Source: Enterocloster clostridioformis (GTDB lineage: Bacteria > Bacillota > Clostridia > Lachnospirales > Lachnospiraceae). From it: a stretch of 64,000 nucleotides of DNA. Under the pieces are notes generated by a model. The model had not been told where the DNA came from. It worked only from the letters and a program-made list of their open reading frames with translations, and searched no databases. Position 1 is the first letter of the stretch; each line of letters begins with the position of its first letter. The stretch lies in assembly GCF_020297485.1 (NCBI RefSeq), contig NZ_JAIWZC010000001.1, positions 3,596,001 through 3,660,000 of the forward strand, written 5' to 3'. This document shows positions 16,362 to 24,550 of the stretch, in pieces. Position numbers and translations under genes: made by a program.

Positions 16362-17337
16362 AGGCCACCTCCGTGAATACGCCGACGGCATACTCCTCAA
16401 ACAGCCCCGAATATTCAGGGAACATGTCCCCGCTGAATTTCAGGTATTTCTCCGTCTCGTCCATGTCATGGTGCCCAAGATAGACAGATAAAAATGGCAC
16501 GGAATCGTCTGCCGGACGCCCATTCTTCTCAGCCCGCGCAAAGGAATGAATGGCGAAATAATGGCGGAAGCAGTGGAGGCACTGGCCTCTGGAATGGGGT
16601 TTCCCAGGTACATACAGGCCGGTTTCCCGCAAAAGGTTCCTGAACCGTAAATCAAAAGTCCCTTTGCTGACGGCAGCCCCCTCGTTTCTGGATGCCGGGA
16701 ACAGGTAGCTTTCCGGGTCTGTCCTGATGCCCATTGCAATGCAGTACCTTTCCAGAATCTGCGTCAGGGTCTGGTCCATCGGGACGGCACGCTGCTTGTC
16801 ATTTTTTGCATGGCGGATCAGGATGGTCCCGGCATGGAAATTCACATCCTTTACTTTGGCGGCAAGCGGCTCGCCCAACCGGAACCCGCACCCAAGGAGC
16901 ATCCGCAGCAGCATACAGAACTCCATGTCCGTCTGGCGGGTTTTCGGGTCTGGATGCCTGTCAGCCCATTTGTCAGCACCTTCCAGAAGCGTCTGTATCT
17001 CATCGTCTGAAAAGATGTACGGGACATAGCTGTCTGATGTTTTGGGGCAGTCAGGCATGAAAACACAGTATCCCTCATACCGGAGATACCGCAGGAATTT
17101 GCGGAGATAACTCACCTTGTCGCTGACCGTTTTTGGGGCGTTTGCCTGATGGAGCGCCCTGATCCATTGGTTGATAAACGTTTCCGATATCTCTTTGGCA
17201 TTTTCTCCTGCCAGCAGTGAATCGAATGAAAGCAATACTCTGTGCGTATTCCGCAAGGTATCCTTGCTGATTGTCCCTTGGCTGATTTCAATATATTCTG
17301 CAAGCTCATTTTTGAAAATGGATTGAAATTCTTTCAT
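16348..17337 (-). CDS. RIT tyrosine recombinase, second gene
   Basis: 329 residues. Catalytic set: R in CGFRLGEPL, H-x-x-R in HCFRHYFAIH, H in LGHHDMD, Y in ETEKYLKF. The larger spacing around the second Arg is typical of the middle RIT protein. The ATG at 17337 overlaps the stop of the upstream recombinase (ATGA) and the 3' end overlaps the next gene. Probably acts jointly with its two partners. Confidence 0.85.
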   Translation of the reverse strand: MKEFQSIFKNELAEYIEISQGTISKDTLRNTHRVLLSFDSLLAGENAKEISETFINQWIRALHQANAPKTVSDKVSYLRKFLRYLRYEGYCVFMPDCPKTSDSYVPYIFSDDEIQTLLEGADKWADRHPDPKTRQTDMEFCMLLRMLLGCGFRLGEPLAAKVKDVNFHAGTILIRHAKNDKQRAVPMDQTLTQILERYCIAMGIRTDPESYLFPASRNEGAAVSKGTFDLRFRNLLRETGLYVPGKPHSRGQCLHCFRHYFAIHSFARAEKNGRPADDSVPFLSVYLGHHDMDETEKYLKFSGDMFPEYSGLFEEYAVGVFTEVACEEK

Positions 17338-17561
17338 GACAGGCCCCACCTCCCCTCCAGGAATGCGGCAAAGATGCCCGTCGCCTCCATGACCGGGAGT
17401 GCATACCCACGGAGCTGTTCCAGATCAAGTCTGGCATAGGAGCGGATGGCGTTCTGGTCTGTATGCCCAAGGGTTTTTCTTACTGCTTCATAAGGGATGT
17501 TGTCATTGACCATGGAGCTTGCAAGGGATGAACGAAAAGCATGTGCTCCCTGTCCAGTCCT
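17334..17561 (-). pseudogene. RIT tyrosine recombinase, first gene, C-terminal fragment
   Basis: The last 75 codons only: HAFRSSLASSMVNDNIPYEA, LGHTDQNAIRSYARLDLEQ, ending EGRWGLS. It retains the R, H and Y residues. Upstream of 17561 the homologous frame is lost; another frame of the older backbone (AAEKNRHYRATLKEQDKAYD) continues to the IS4-type element, so a deletion or insertion junction lies here. The stop overlaps the next gene by 4 bp. Confidence 0.75.
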
Positions 17562-17867
17562 GCCTTATACAGTTCATCATATGCCTTATCCTGTTCTTTC
17601 AGAGTGGCGCGGTAATGCCTGTTTTTTTCGGCGGCTCTGTCCAATACTTTGTATGTCCTAAGTCTTCAATGTCATTTAGTTAACTTTTTGTAAAAGAAAG
17701 AATGTTTCTTTAAAATAGAGATCTGACGTTCCAAACGGATAGATTGAAGAGAAGGATATAGGGATTATTTATCAGAAGTAGTTTTGTAAATATTTTACCG
17801 CAAGGCAAACAAGCAGATTTACATCTGCTTCAAAAAAGGGTATTATAGATATTGATGAAACTGTTAC

Positions 17868-19196
17868 TTATGCTGCTCGATATATAAAATATCGAGGTTT
17901 TCGGAAGTGTGCCGTTTGGAGTCGTGGATACTGTCGATCATTCCGTATCGGAATCAGCTCTTTTGTCAGCAGGGACATCACATCTATGGAGTCTTTCTCT
18001 GTGTTCGGACGGAGAAAGACTCTACAAATATGAGCAGCCATACTGAAATTTACTTTGTATTCATATTTCGTGTTTCCCTTTTCTATAATTGCATGATTGA
18101 TTAGTGTTTCTGTTATGTTGTAAGCGATTAACTTTGCCCAAATTTCCTGTTTGATATATTCTGGTTTGTAGGCATGGAAGTTACTCAATCCGACCGTATA
18201 TTTCAGCTTACGGAAAGACCCCTCAATGGCCCATCTGGCATAGTATAGAAGTTTTATTTGTTCCGACGGGAATTCATCTGAAGGCAGATTAGTGACGATG
18301 CATTCATAAGAATCATCCGATATCGGAAACCGTACGATTCTAAAAGATAAATCGTAGGTATCCAAGGAACCATATGCAACGTAATCAAACGATGCAGCCG
18401 CATCCACAAAGCGTTTGTAATAACCTTCTTTAATCGATATCTTCTTTTTATGACTGCGAACCAGAGTTACATTTACCTGAATATCAAAGGAGTCTGCATC
18501 TGGAAACTCAAAATTTCCAACAAGTCCTTTGGAATGGATATCTTTGGTGCGAAATAAAAAATACTGGCCTTTTTCCTTCACATGTGCCATGTTGTTGTAA
18601 GAACAATAGCCCCTGTCACCGATAAAAACATCTTTTGTACCAGTCAGTAAATCGTGGCGGTCGACTATTTCACAGAAAGCACTAAATTCATCTTTCTGAT
18701 GGATCGGCTGGATCAGCGCATCGGAATAAGTGTGCTTCTGTAAGTCGTAAAAAGCATTCAGATGCATACTGTAAAAGCCCTTTATTGAATGTCCTTCAGA
18801 GACATGATACTCTTCTGGGGCGAAAGCAGGTTTACTGAAAAAGGTAAAGGTGGAGCCATCTGCAGCAAGAAAGCGGTAGCGTAGCTTTTTTTGGTCATAA
18901 AAAGAAGCAAAATGGTTAAAATGCCGAAATACAGCTTCCAGGGCATCCGGGCTAAGCTTTGCGCGTTGCTGGTTGAGTGCCGAAGCAGTTGGCGACTGTG
19001 GATCCATGTCGAAGAAGTCCAGCAATTCATTTTTTGTGCTGGAGGAGCCTTGGGAAACAAGGAAAGTGATAAGCTTATCGGCGGGGAACTTCCTGTTCCT
19101 TGTCAGATCGGTGTCCGAATAGGTAAATTCGGAGATTACGGATGAAACAAGATGGACGGAATGGGAAAAGCATTGTTTAATTTTTTGATGGAACAT
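17868..19196 (-). CDS. IS4-family transposase
   Basis: 442 residues. DDE signature of the IS4 family: D in FLAADGSTF, D in FIGDRGYCSYN, and the Y-(2)-R-(3)-E-(6)-K motif in YARWAIEGSFRKLKY. The frame is intact from start to stop. GGAGG lies 8 bases before the ATG. The strong hairpin upstream could block transcription from outside. Confidence 0.9.
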   Translation of the reverse strand: MFHQKIKQCFSHSVHLVSSVISEFTYSDTDLTRNRKFPADKLITFLVSQGSSSTKNELLDFFDMDPQSPTASALNQQRAKLSPDALEAVFRHFNHFASFYDQKKLRYRFLAADGSTFTFFSKPAFAPEEYHVSEGHSIKGFYSMHLNAFYDLQKHTYSDALIQPIHQKDEFSAFCEIVDRHDLLTGTKDVFIGDRGYCSYNNMAHVKEKGQYFLFRTKDIHSKGLVGNFEFPDADSFDIQVNVTLVRSHKKKISIKEGYYKRFVDAAASFDYVAYGSLDTYDLSFRIVRFPISDDSYECIVTNLPSDEFPSEQIKLLYYARWAIEGSFRKLKYTVGLSNFHAYKPEYIKQEIWAKLIAYNITETLINHAIIEKGNTKYEYKVNFSMAAHICRVFLRPNTEKDSIDVMSLLTKELIPIRNDRQYPRLQTAHFRKPRYFIYRAA

Positions 19197-19243
19197 TGTG
19201 TGTACCTCCTTGAATTAGAATGAATTTATGATTCTAATCCAAG

Positions 19244-19289
19244 GGCCGCTCTCGCTACCTATTAAAGTCAATCAGTAGCGAGAGCGGCC
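19244..19289. repeat. Strong hairpin inside the IS4-type element
   Basis: GGCCGCTCTCGCTAC pairs perfectly with GTAGCGAGAGCGGCC across a 16-base loop, between the terminal repeat and the transposase start. It may insulate the transposase from flanking transcription. Confidence 0.6.
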
Positions 19290-19403
19290 GCACATTTTGT
19301 GGTGTATGTCAACTGTTTTTATGAAAAAAGGGAAAAATATGGTTAGACACCCTTCATTAAGAATCTAACCATAATATTGCAAAGCGTTAACTAAATGACA
19401 TTG

Positions 19404-19862
19404 GATCCTGATGTGTCCCTTCTCCTGGTTTTCCAGGGCCTTCCCATAACCGGCTTCGGTCAGGAACAGGCGCATTTTCTCCCCCTTCCAGCCCATAGGC
19501 GAATCATGGGAGAGGACATCAAAGACGATCATGTGGCGGGTCTCCGGGTCGAACCGCTCCAGGGCCATGATGTCATGTCCGGACAACTTCTGCGCCCCGG
19601 ACTGCTGCCTGGCCTCCGCCAGCATTTCCCCGACGGTCCGGGCCTTTCCCGGCAGACGGTAATTTCTCTGTACCTCCCGGATCACGTCCATGCACTCCTG
19701 GTCGGACAGGGGGCGCAGCTTCCGCAGGAGGCTTTCCGCCGTGTCCTTCGTCTCCTGGTTCCGCGCATAGCGCGCCATTAGGTAAATCTCATTCAGGGCG
19801 GCGTTCTGGCTGGTGCTTTCAACCTGGAAGGCCATCCTCATTTCTGCTTCATTCAGTTTCAT
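19404..19862 (-). CDS. Hypothetical protein of the conjugative-element backbone, 3' end interrupted by IS4
   Basis: About 153 residues before the IS4-type end; GAAAGGAG precedes the ATG. Helical, charged, no recognised domain (TVGEMLAEARQQSGAQKLSG, MIVFDVLSHDSPMGWKGEKM). The reading frame runs 12 codons into the IS. Without the IS the native end would be ...HIRIKT-stop, so probably only the last residues are replaced. Proteins like this sit in clostridial integrative elements; function unknown. Confidence 0.55.
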
Positions 19863-20006
19863 TTTTCGCTCCTTTCTTCCTATCTGTCTGATTGTGTCGA
19901 AAAAGCAATTTTATCAAGTATATATGATAAAAACAGAAAATTCAGCTTGAAAATCAGATATATCCGTGTTACCATATAGGCAGTCTCAGAAAGGAGGCTG
20001 GTCTAT

Positions 20007-21221
20007 ATGATTAAACGAGAAACTTATATGAACCGCATCCGTCCTTTCATCGGAAACGAGCTGATTAAGGTGTTGACCGGCATCCGACGCAGTGGCAAGT
20101 CGGTTATGCTGGACTTGATCCAGGATGAGCTTGCCGAAAGCGGCGTGGATCGCGGGCAGTTTATTTCCCTCAACTTTGAAAACATGAGCAACGCCCATCT
20201 TTGTACTGCGGCAGCCCTGCATGGTGAAATCCTTCGCAGGGCAAACAAGATCGGTGGGAAGGTGTATCTGTTTTTCGACGAGATACAGGAGGTTACATCG
20301 TGGGAAAAATGTATCAACTCCTTCCGAGTGGAACTGGACTGCGATATTTATATCACCGGCTCTAACGCCAGACTGCTTTCCGGCGAGCTTGCCACATACC
20401 TGGCCGGCCGGTATGTGGAATTTGTGATCTATCCCTTTTCCTTCGGTGAGTTTATTGAGCTGTACCGGACCGTTTACCCGGATACGGACATTCGGCAGTG
20501 CTTTACAAAATACCTGACGCTGGGCGGTATGCCGTATTTGAGCAATCTCCGTTACGATGAAGCCGCAAGCCGTCAGTATTTGCGTGATCTGTTCAACTCC
20601 GTGGAGCTGAAAGATATCGTCAAGCGGAATAATATCCGGGACGTGGATATGCTGGAGAGGATTATTTCCTACGTCACCGCCAATATAGGAACGACCTTCT
20701 CCTCCACAGCGATCTCCAAGTATCTGAAAAGTGAAGGACGCTCCGTGTCAGCGGAAACGGTGCTGAACTATATCAAGGCCTGCACCGATGCGTTCCTGTT
20801 CTATCAGGTAAAGCGCCAGGACCTTCAAGGAAAGAAAATCCTGACTGTCAACGAAAAATACTATGTGGCCGATCATGGCGTCCGTGAGGCGGTGTTCGGC
20901 GGAAACATGAAAGATATCAACCTTGTCCTGGAAAATATCGTTTACATGGAGCTGCTGCGCCGTGGCTATACGGTCACAGTCGGGAAAGTCACAGACAAAG
21001 AGATTGACTTTGCATGCGAGGATCAGGGAAACAAGCTGTATGTTCAGGTTGCCTATCTGCTGGCTTCGGAGGATACTGTCAAGCGGGAGTTTGGCGCTTT
21101 TTCCGGTGTCCGTGATAACTTCCCCAAGTACGTTGTCACGCTGGATGAATTTGATATGAGCCGTGACGGAATCAAGCACCGTAACATCCGCGATTTCCTG
21201 CTGGCGGAGGAATGGAACTGA
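20007..21221 (+). CDS. AAA_14/DUF4143-family ATPase
   Basis: 404 residues. Walker A in TGIRRSGKSVMLDLI (about 25-33), Walker B in VYLFFDEIQEV, sensor-like ITGSNARLLSG, then the DUF4143 C-terminal domain containing a PD-(D/E)xK-like strand (DKEIDFACEDQGNKLYVQVA). The substrate of this family is unknown. GAAAGGAGG precedes the ATG. Stands alone, followed by an IS200 end. Confidence 0.85.
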   Translation: MIKRETYMNRIRPFIGNELIKVLTGIRRSGKSVMLDLIQDELAESGVDRGQFISLNFENMSNAHLCTAAALHGEILRRANKIGGKVYLFFDEIQEVTSWEKCINSFRVELDCDIYITGSNARLLSGELATYLAGRYVEFVIYPFSFGEFIELYRTVYPDTDIRQCFTKYLTLGGMPYLSNLRYDEAASRQYLRDLFNSVELKDIVKRNNIRDVDMLERIISYVTANIGTTFSSTAISKYLKSEGRSVSAETVLNYIKACTDAFLFYQVKRQDLQGKKILTVNEKYYVADHGVREAVFGGNMKDINLVLENIVYMELLRRGYTVTVGKVTDKEIDFACEDQGNKLYVQVAYLLASEDTVKREFGAFSGVRDNFPKYVVTLDEFDMSRDGIKHRNIRDFLLAEEWN

Positions 21222-21224
21222 ATC

Positions 21225-21394
21225 AGGGCATAATCATGACCACCCGTCAAACGGGTGGTTTGCTCGCCCCTATAAGGGGCAGTTACCGGCCAGCGCCTAA
21301 AGACGCTGGCTTTCACTTCGTTCAAGCCACTATGCCCTTGACTCGTCGCCGCCCTTTAAAGGGCGTTTGTATTACCGGCTACCCCTTAAAGGGG
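21225..21394. repeat. Row of five hairpins at the IS200 end
   Basis: Perfect or near-perfect small stems at 21240-21258 (CCACCCG/CGGGTGG), 21266-21280 (GCCCC/GGGGC), 21289-21310 (GCCAGCG/CGCTGGC), 21350-21363 (GCCCTTT/AAAGGGC) and 21382-21394 (CCCCTT/AAGGGG). AGGGCATA and TATGCCCT bracket the first three. IS200/IS605 elements are recognised through such terminal hairpins, but five is many. Confidence 0.6.
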
Positions 21395-21834
21395 TCCTCA
21401 TGTTCCTTTACACTCAATTTATCCATTGCTATATCATATTTCTCCTGCTCCTGAATGTATTTTCTTATTGTTGCCTCATTTAGGCCTACTGTACTTACAT
21501 AATAACCTTCTGCCCAAAAGTGACGGTTACCGTATTTATACTTTAGATTTGCGTGCTGATCGAATATCATCAGCGCACTCTTTCCCTTTAAGTACCCCAT
21601 GAAGCTGGTTATACTATATTTCGGCGGTATACTTACCAGCATATGGATATGATCTGGCATTAAGTGACCCTCTATGATTTCCACTCCCTTGTATCCGCAT
21701 AACGTCTTTAAAATATCTCGGATACTTTCTCTGTATTGATTATAAATCGCTTTTCGTCTATACTTAGGAGTGAACACAATGTGGTATTTGCACATCCACT
21801 TTGTATGTGCCATATCATGATTCTTGTGTGCCAT
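21379..21834 (-). CDS. tnpA: IS200/IS605-family Y1 transposase (TnpA)
   Basis: 151 residues. HUH motif HIHMLVS, nucleophile Tyr in TIRKYIQEQEKYD, and N-terminal WMCKYHIVFTPKYRRK typical of IS200. The ATG at 21834 is preceded by AAAGGTG; upstream codons in frame lack a ribosome site. No TnpB accompanies it. A hairpin ACCACCCGcgaaGCAGGTGGT at 21921-21941 and GTGCTataAGCAC at 21901-21913 lie at the other end. Confidence 0.9.
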   Translation of the reverse strand: MAHKNHDMAHTKWMCKYHIVFTPKYRRKAIYNQYRESIRDILKTLCGYKGVEIIEGHLMPDHIHMLVSIPPKYSITSFMGYLKGKSALMIFDQHANLKYKYGNRHFWAEGYYVSTVGLNEATIRKYIQEQEKYDIAMDKLSVKEHEDPFKG

Positions 21835-22011
21835 TAAAATCACCTTTCCTTTCTTAGATAGTAGCTTGAACAACTCTATTCTAACGGAAAGGTGATTTTT
21901 GTGCTATAAGCACTTGTTACACCACCCGCGAAGCAGGTGGTTTTCTGTTTCAGGCATTTCCATTTTTCGGAACACGAAAAACTCCAATGCCTTCAACTGG
22001 CTAAAGCCACA

Positions 22012-23896
22012 ATCGGATAGGGGAGATTTTAACCTCCCCTTCCACACCACGTAGCGTACCGTTCGGTACTACGCGGTTCAATAGTTTACTCGGACTTTCA
22101 GATAGTGGGCAGTCATATCGGGATAACCAAGTCTGTCCACTATGATTCTTTTGGTGAGTGCCGAGTTGAGCATTCCCGCCGCTCTCCACACTCCCTTTCG
22201 GCAGTTCGCCATCTCATGCACCTTCCACTCTGGTAAATGTAACGCCCGCAACATTTTATATCTTGTGCGTACCTTCTTCCATTGTTTCCAGTACACCGCT
22301 CGGATTCTGTGGCGCAGCCACTCATCCGTCTGTTCCATCAGGCTTTTCATGTCTGCATATCGATAATAGTTAATCCATCCCCTTGCATAGCTTCGGCGTT
22401 TTTCTTCCCTCTCCTGATTGCTCCATTTGTTCCCTCTGGTTGTCAGCTCCCGTATCCGGTTCTTCATTTTTGCCACCGACTTCGGGTGTATCCTCATGCG
22501 GCATTTCCCTTTATGCCGGTAAAAGCCGTAGCCCAGGTATTTTATCTTGCTGACGTGGCTCACTGTCGTTTTCTGAAGATTGACTTTCAGAAACACTTTT
22601 CCTGTGATGAATGGCACAATGTTTTCCATCGTCCTCTCTGCGCTTTTCCTGCTTTTGCACAGAATCAGGCAGTCATCCGCATACCTCACATACTTGTGTC
22701 CCCTGCGCTCCAGTTCCTTGTCCAACTCATTCAGCATGACATTTCCACATAAGGGACTTAGCGGGCCTCCCTGCGGCACGCCCTCGGTCGTTGCGTGAAA
22801 TCCTCCGTCCTCCATTACTCCGGCTTTCAGGTACTTGTGTATCAGCGAGATTACCCTCCCGTCCTTCACCGTCCTCGACAGCACCTCTATCAGCTTGCTG
22901 TGGTTCACCGTGTCAAAGTAGGATTGTAAATCCATGCTGACCACGTAGACATATCCTTCGTTGATATATTTCCTACATCTTTCCAGTGCGTCATGCGCCC
23001 CTCTGCCGGGACGGAATCCGATGCTGTTGTCAGAGAACTGTTCTTCATATAAGGGCGTCAGTTCCTGTGCGATTGCCTGTTGGATTACCCTGTCTACCAC
23101 TGTGGGTATCCCCAGTTTCCTTGTTTTTCCTTTCTCCTCTTTGGGTATTTCTACCCTTCGGACTGGGTTTGGCTTGTATTTGCCTTCCCTCACCTGCTCG
23201 ACCAATTCGGACTGGTGTTCTCTCAGGTAGGGTAGAAGTTCATCCACCTGCATTCCGTCAATCCCACCAACGCCTTTGTTCGTTTTGACCTTCTTATAGG
23301 CGGCATTTAGATTGTCGCTTCTAAGAATCGTATCTAGCAGGTTGTCCGTCCGAAAGTCCGTGTTGGTGTCGGGGTTCCCGGTAATCCTTTCATGGGCGTA
23401 CTCTCCTGTTTCCCTTCCCTGTTCCGCAGGTATCTCTCGCAGGTAGTCCTCAATATGAAGTTGTCTGTACTTAATTCCATGTCCGGTTTCCATTTGGTAA
23501 CGACACCTCCTACTGTTCAGTCCTTCCCGGTGCGTTTGCGACCGCCCGGTACTATGACCTCTGCTGACTTCTCACGGCAGGCTTTACTCCGTGACAGCGA
23601 ATGTTTTATCGCCACTTTCACGTCCGTGAGACCTCCCCGGGTACTCACACGTTCTTTCCCACTTATACCTGCCCCGTTTACTGCTGGCGTTCCGTGCAGT
23701 TATTGGACTTTAGTTTGTTAGGCAACCTCATCCACGCTTCACAGCCTATCCGGACAACTTTTACAGGCCAGTGGTTTGCCTCCGGCTTCCTTCAGACCCC
23801 ACCTCACGATGACGCCCTTGCCATTGGCTGCACCCTTCCTACTGCCGGGCGGGTCAGGGACTTTCACCCGTTAGAACGTGCGCCCGCCGGGCGCAC
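22012..23896 (-). mobile_element. Group II intron (bacterial class C-like) with reverse transcriptase
   Basis: The 5' boundary is GTGCGCCCGG at 23896 (minus strand). The 3' end shows domain V at about 22045-22079 (GAACCGCG ... CGTGGTG) and domain VI (GGGGAGGTTAAAATCTCCCC) ending CTATCCGAT at 22012. The 5' exon is a rho-independent terminator hairpin with its T-run, the preferred target of class C introns. About 1.9 kb, encoded ORF inside. Confidence 0.85.
22078..23493 (-). CDS. ltrA: Group II intron-encoded reverse transcriptase/maturase
   Basis: 471 residues. RT blocks: SFGFRP-like NSIGFRPGRGAHDAL, QGGPLSPLCGNVMLNELD, and the active site YVRYADDCLILC. A maturase (X) domain follows (RGWINYYRYADMKSLM). 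The HNH endonuclease domain is absent, as usual for class C, and the protein ends inside the domain V region. The ATG at 23493 has AGGAGG 12 bases upstream. The first 45 residues are less conserved. Confidence 0.9.
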   Translation of the reverse strand: METGHGIKYRQLHIEDYLREIPAEQGRETGEYAHERITGNPDTNTDFRTDNLLDTILRSDNLNAAYKKVKTNKGVGGIDGMQVDELLPYLREHQSELVEQVREGKYKPNPVRRVEIPKEEKGKTRKLGIPTVVDRVIQQAIAQELTPLYEEQFSDNSIGFRPGRGAHDALERCRKYINEGYVYVVSMDLQSYFDTVNHSKLIEVLSRTVKDGRVISLIHKYLKAGVMEDGGFHATTEGVPQGGPLSPLCGNVMLNELDKELERRGHKYVRYADDCLILCKSRKSAERTMENIVPFITGKVFLKVNLQKTTVSHVSKIKYLGYGFYRHKGKCRMRIHPKSVAKMKNRIRELTTRGNKWSNQEREEKRRSYARGWINYYRYADMKSLMEQTDEWLRHRIRAVYWKQWKKVRTRYKMLRALHLPEWKVHEMANCRKGVWRAAGMLNSALTKRIIVDRLGYPDMTAHYLKVRVNY

Positions 23897-23900
23897 ATAA

Positions 23901-23930
23901 AACGCCATAGGTTTTTGAGCCTATGGCGTT
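23901..23930 (-). terminator. Terminator hairpin used as the intron 5' exon
   Basis: AACGCCATAGG / CCTATGGCGTT stem; the T-run (TTTTAT) on the minus strand is broken by the intron 5' end at 23896. It would have terminated the excisionase-like gene. Confidence 0.8.
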
Positions 23931-23941
23931 CTGGTCGATAT

Positions 23942-24139
23942 TTATAATTCCAAACTTTCCAGCCATTCATCAAAGGATTTCTTTGAAACCCGAATAGCGT
24001 TGCCTATGCGGACGGTCTTAAATTGTTCCTTCTTGACGAGCTGGTATGCGGTCGTGCGTCCGATGTTGAGCATGGCTGCAATCTGTTCCACGGTATAGGC
24101 GCGTGGTTCCGGCAACGGCTTTTTTTCTTTGCTGTCCAT
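23942..24139 (-). CDS. Excisionase-like helix-turn-helix protein
   Basis: 65 residues: PRAYTVEQIAAMLNIGRTTA, YQLVKKEQFKTVRIGNAIRV and SKKSFDEWLESLEL form the winged HTH_17/excisionase fold. GGAGG stands 6 bases before the ATG at 24139. Located about 240 bp from a tRNA 3' half, which is where an Xis gene is expected, but no integrase follows: a terminator and the group II intron do. Assignment as Xis is from context. Confidence 0.7.
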   Translation of the reverse strand: MDSKEKKPLPEPRAYTVEQIAAMLNIGRTTAYQLVKKEQFKTVRIGNAIRVSKKSFDEWLESLEL

Positions 24140-24183
24140 AGTAACCTCCATGTTCTATGCCTTGTTAAATTGAACAAAAGGGC

Positions 24184-24323
24184 GTAGAATGACAGTAATA
24201 ATCGGCCTTCAACGGAGGGCTTCCTGCTAAGAATTTGCTAATAGGACCATCCGACGGAGCCATAAAAGCGCGTCAGGATGAGCATTTTGCACCATAATGT
24301 TCGTTTACTACAAGTCATTCTAC
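24184..24323. repeat. Inverted repeat in the att-proximal region
   Basis: GTAGAATGAC (24184-24193) is perfectly inverted at 24314-24323. With CGGAGGGC- and CGGAGCC-type repeats between, this stretch may hold integrase arm sites or the excisionase promoter. No gene was found between 24140 and 24550. Confidence 0.4.
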
Positions 24324-24377
24324 GTAAGGTAAGGTATTGGAAGTTACACCCGAACCGTGTATCATGTGATACGCCAT

Positions 24378-24420
24378 ACTCCTAAGCGGAAGGCCAGCGG
24401 TTCGAATCCGCTCAGGAACA
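24378..24420 (+). tRNA. tRNA-Arg(CCT)-like 3' half (att site)
   Basis: Anticodon-loop part CTCCTAA, then variable region, T arm AGCGG-TTCGAAT-CCGCT and acceptor 3' strand CAGGAAC-A. The matching 5' half (expected GTTCCTG at the acceptor) is not upstream. The DNA on the left is element-like. This is what integration into a tRNA gene leaves at the distal junction. A terminator follows. Confidence 0.7.
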
Positions 24421-24428
24421 CTGGATAC

Positions 24429-24461
24429 AGCCGGAAACCTTTAGGGGGATCCGGCTTTTTA
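24429..24461 (+). terminator. Terminator behind the tRNA-Arg 3' half
   Basis: AGCCGGA ... TCCGGCT stem followed by TTTTTAT. Confidence 0.75.
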
Positions 24462-24550
24462 TTTGCTAAATTCCAGGTGAAATACAGGAAGTCCTCTGTA
24501 GTTTCTACTTATCTCATAATTGCATCTACAATATATTGTGTCTCGCAATG

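Larger units (their letters stand above)
15243..17561 (-). mobile_element. RIT-like element (recombinase in trio), truncated
   Basis: Three consecutive overlapping tyrosine-recombinase genes on the minus strand plus inverted repeats at the downstream end, the hallmark of recombinase-in-trio elements. The upstream gene is reduced to its last 75 codons and homology breaks at about 17561; the other terminal repeat was not found. It seems to have entered an older integrative element between the mobilisation and transfer regions. Confidence 0.7.
17667..19403 (-). mobile_element. IS4-family insertion sequence
   Basis: Perfect 18-bp terminal inverted repeats, CAATGTCATTTAGTTAAC at 17667-17684 and its complement at 19386-19403. 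One transposase gene inside. The flanks show no obvious target duplication. Joined without the IS, the gene at 19404 would read HIRI-K-T-stop. Confidence 0.85.

Noticed and set aside
21225..21394. Cluster of hairpins considered as a CRISPR or attC array
   Set aside because: Stems differ in sequence and length and adjoin an IS200 transposase, which explains them as element-end structures.
22078..23493. Reverse transcriptase considered as a retron or diversity-generating element
   Set aside because: Maturase domain, intron domain V/VI and a 5' GTGCG boundary show a group II intron; there is no msr/msd or template repeat.
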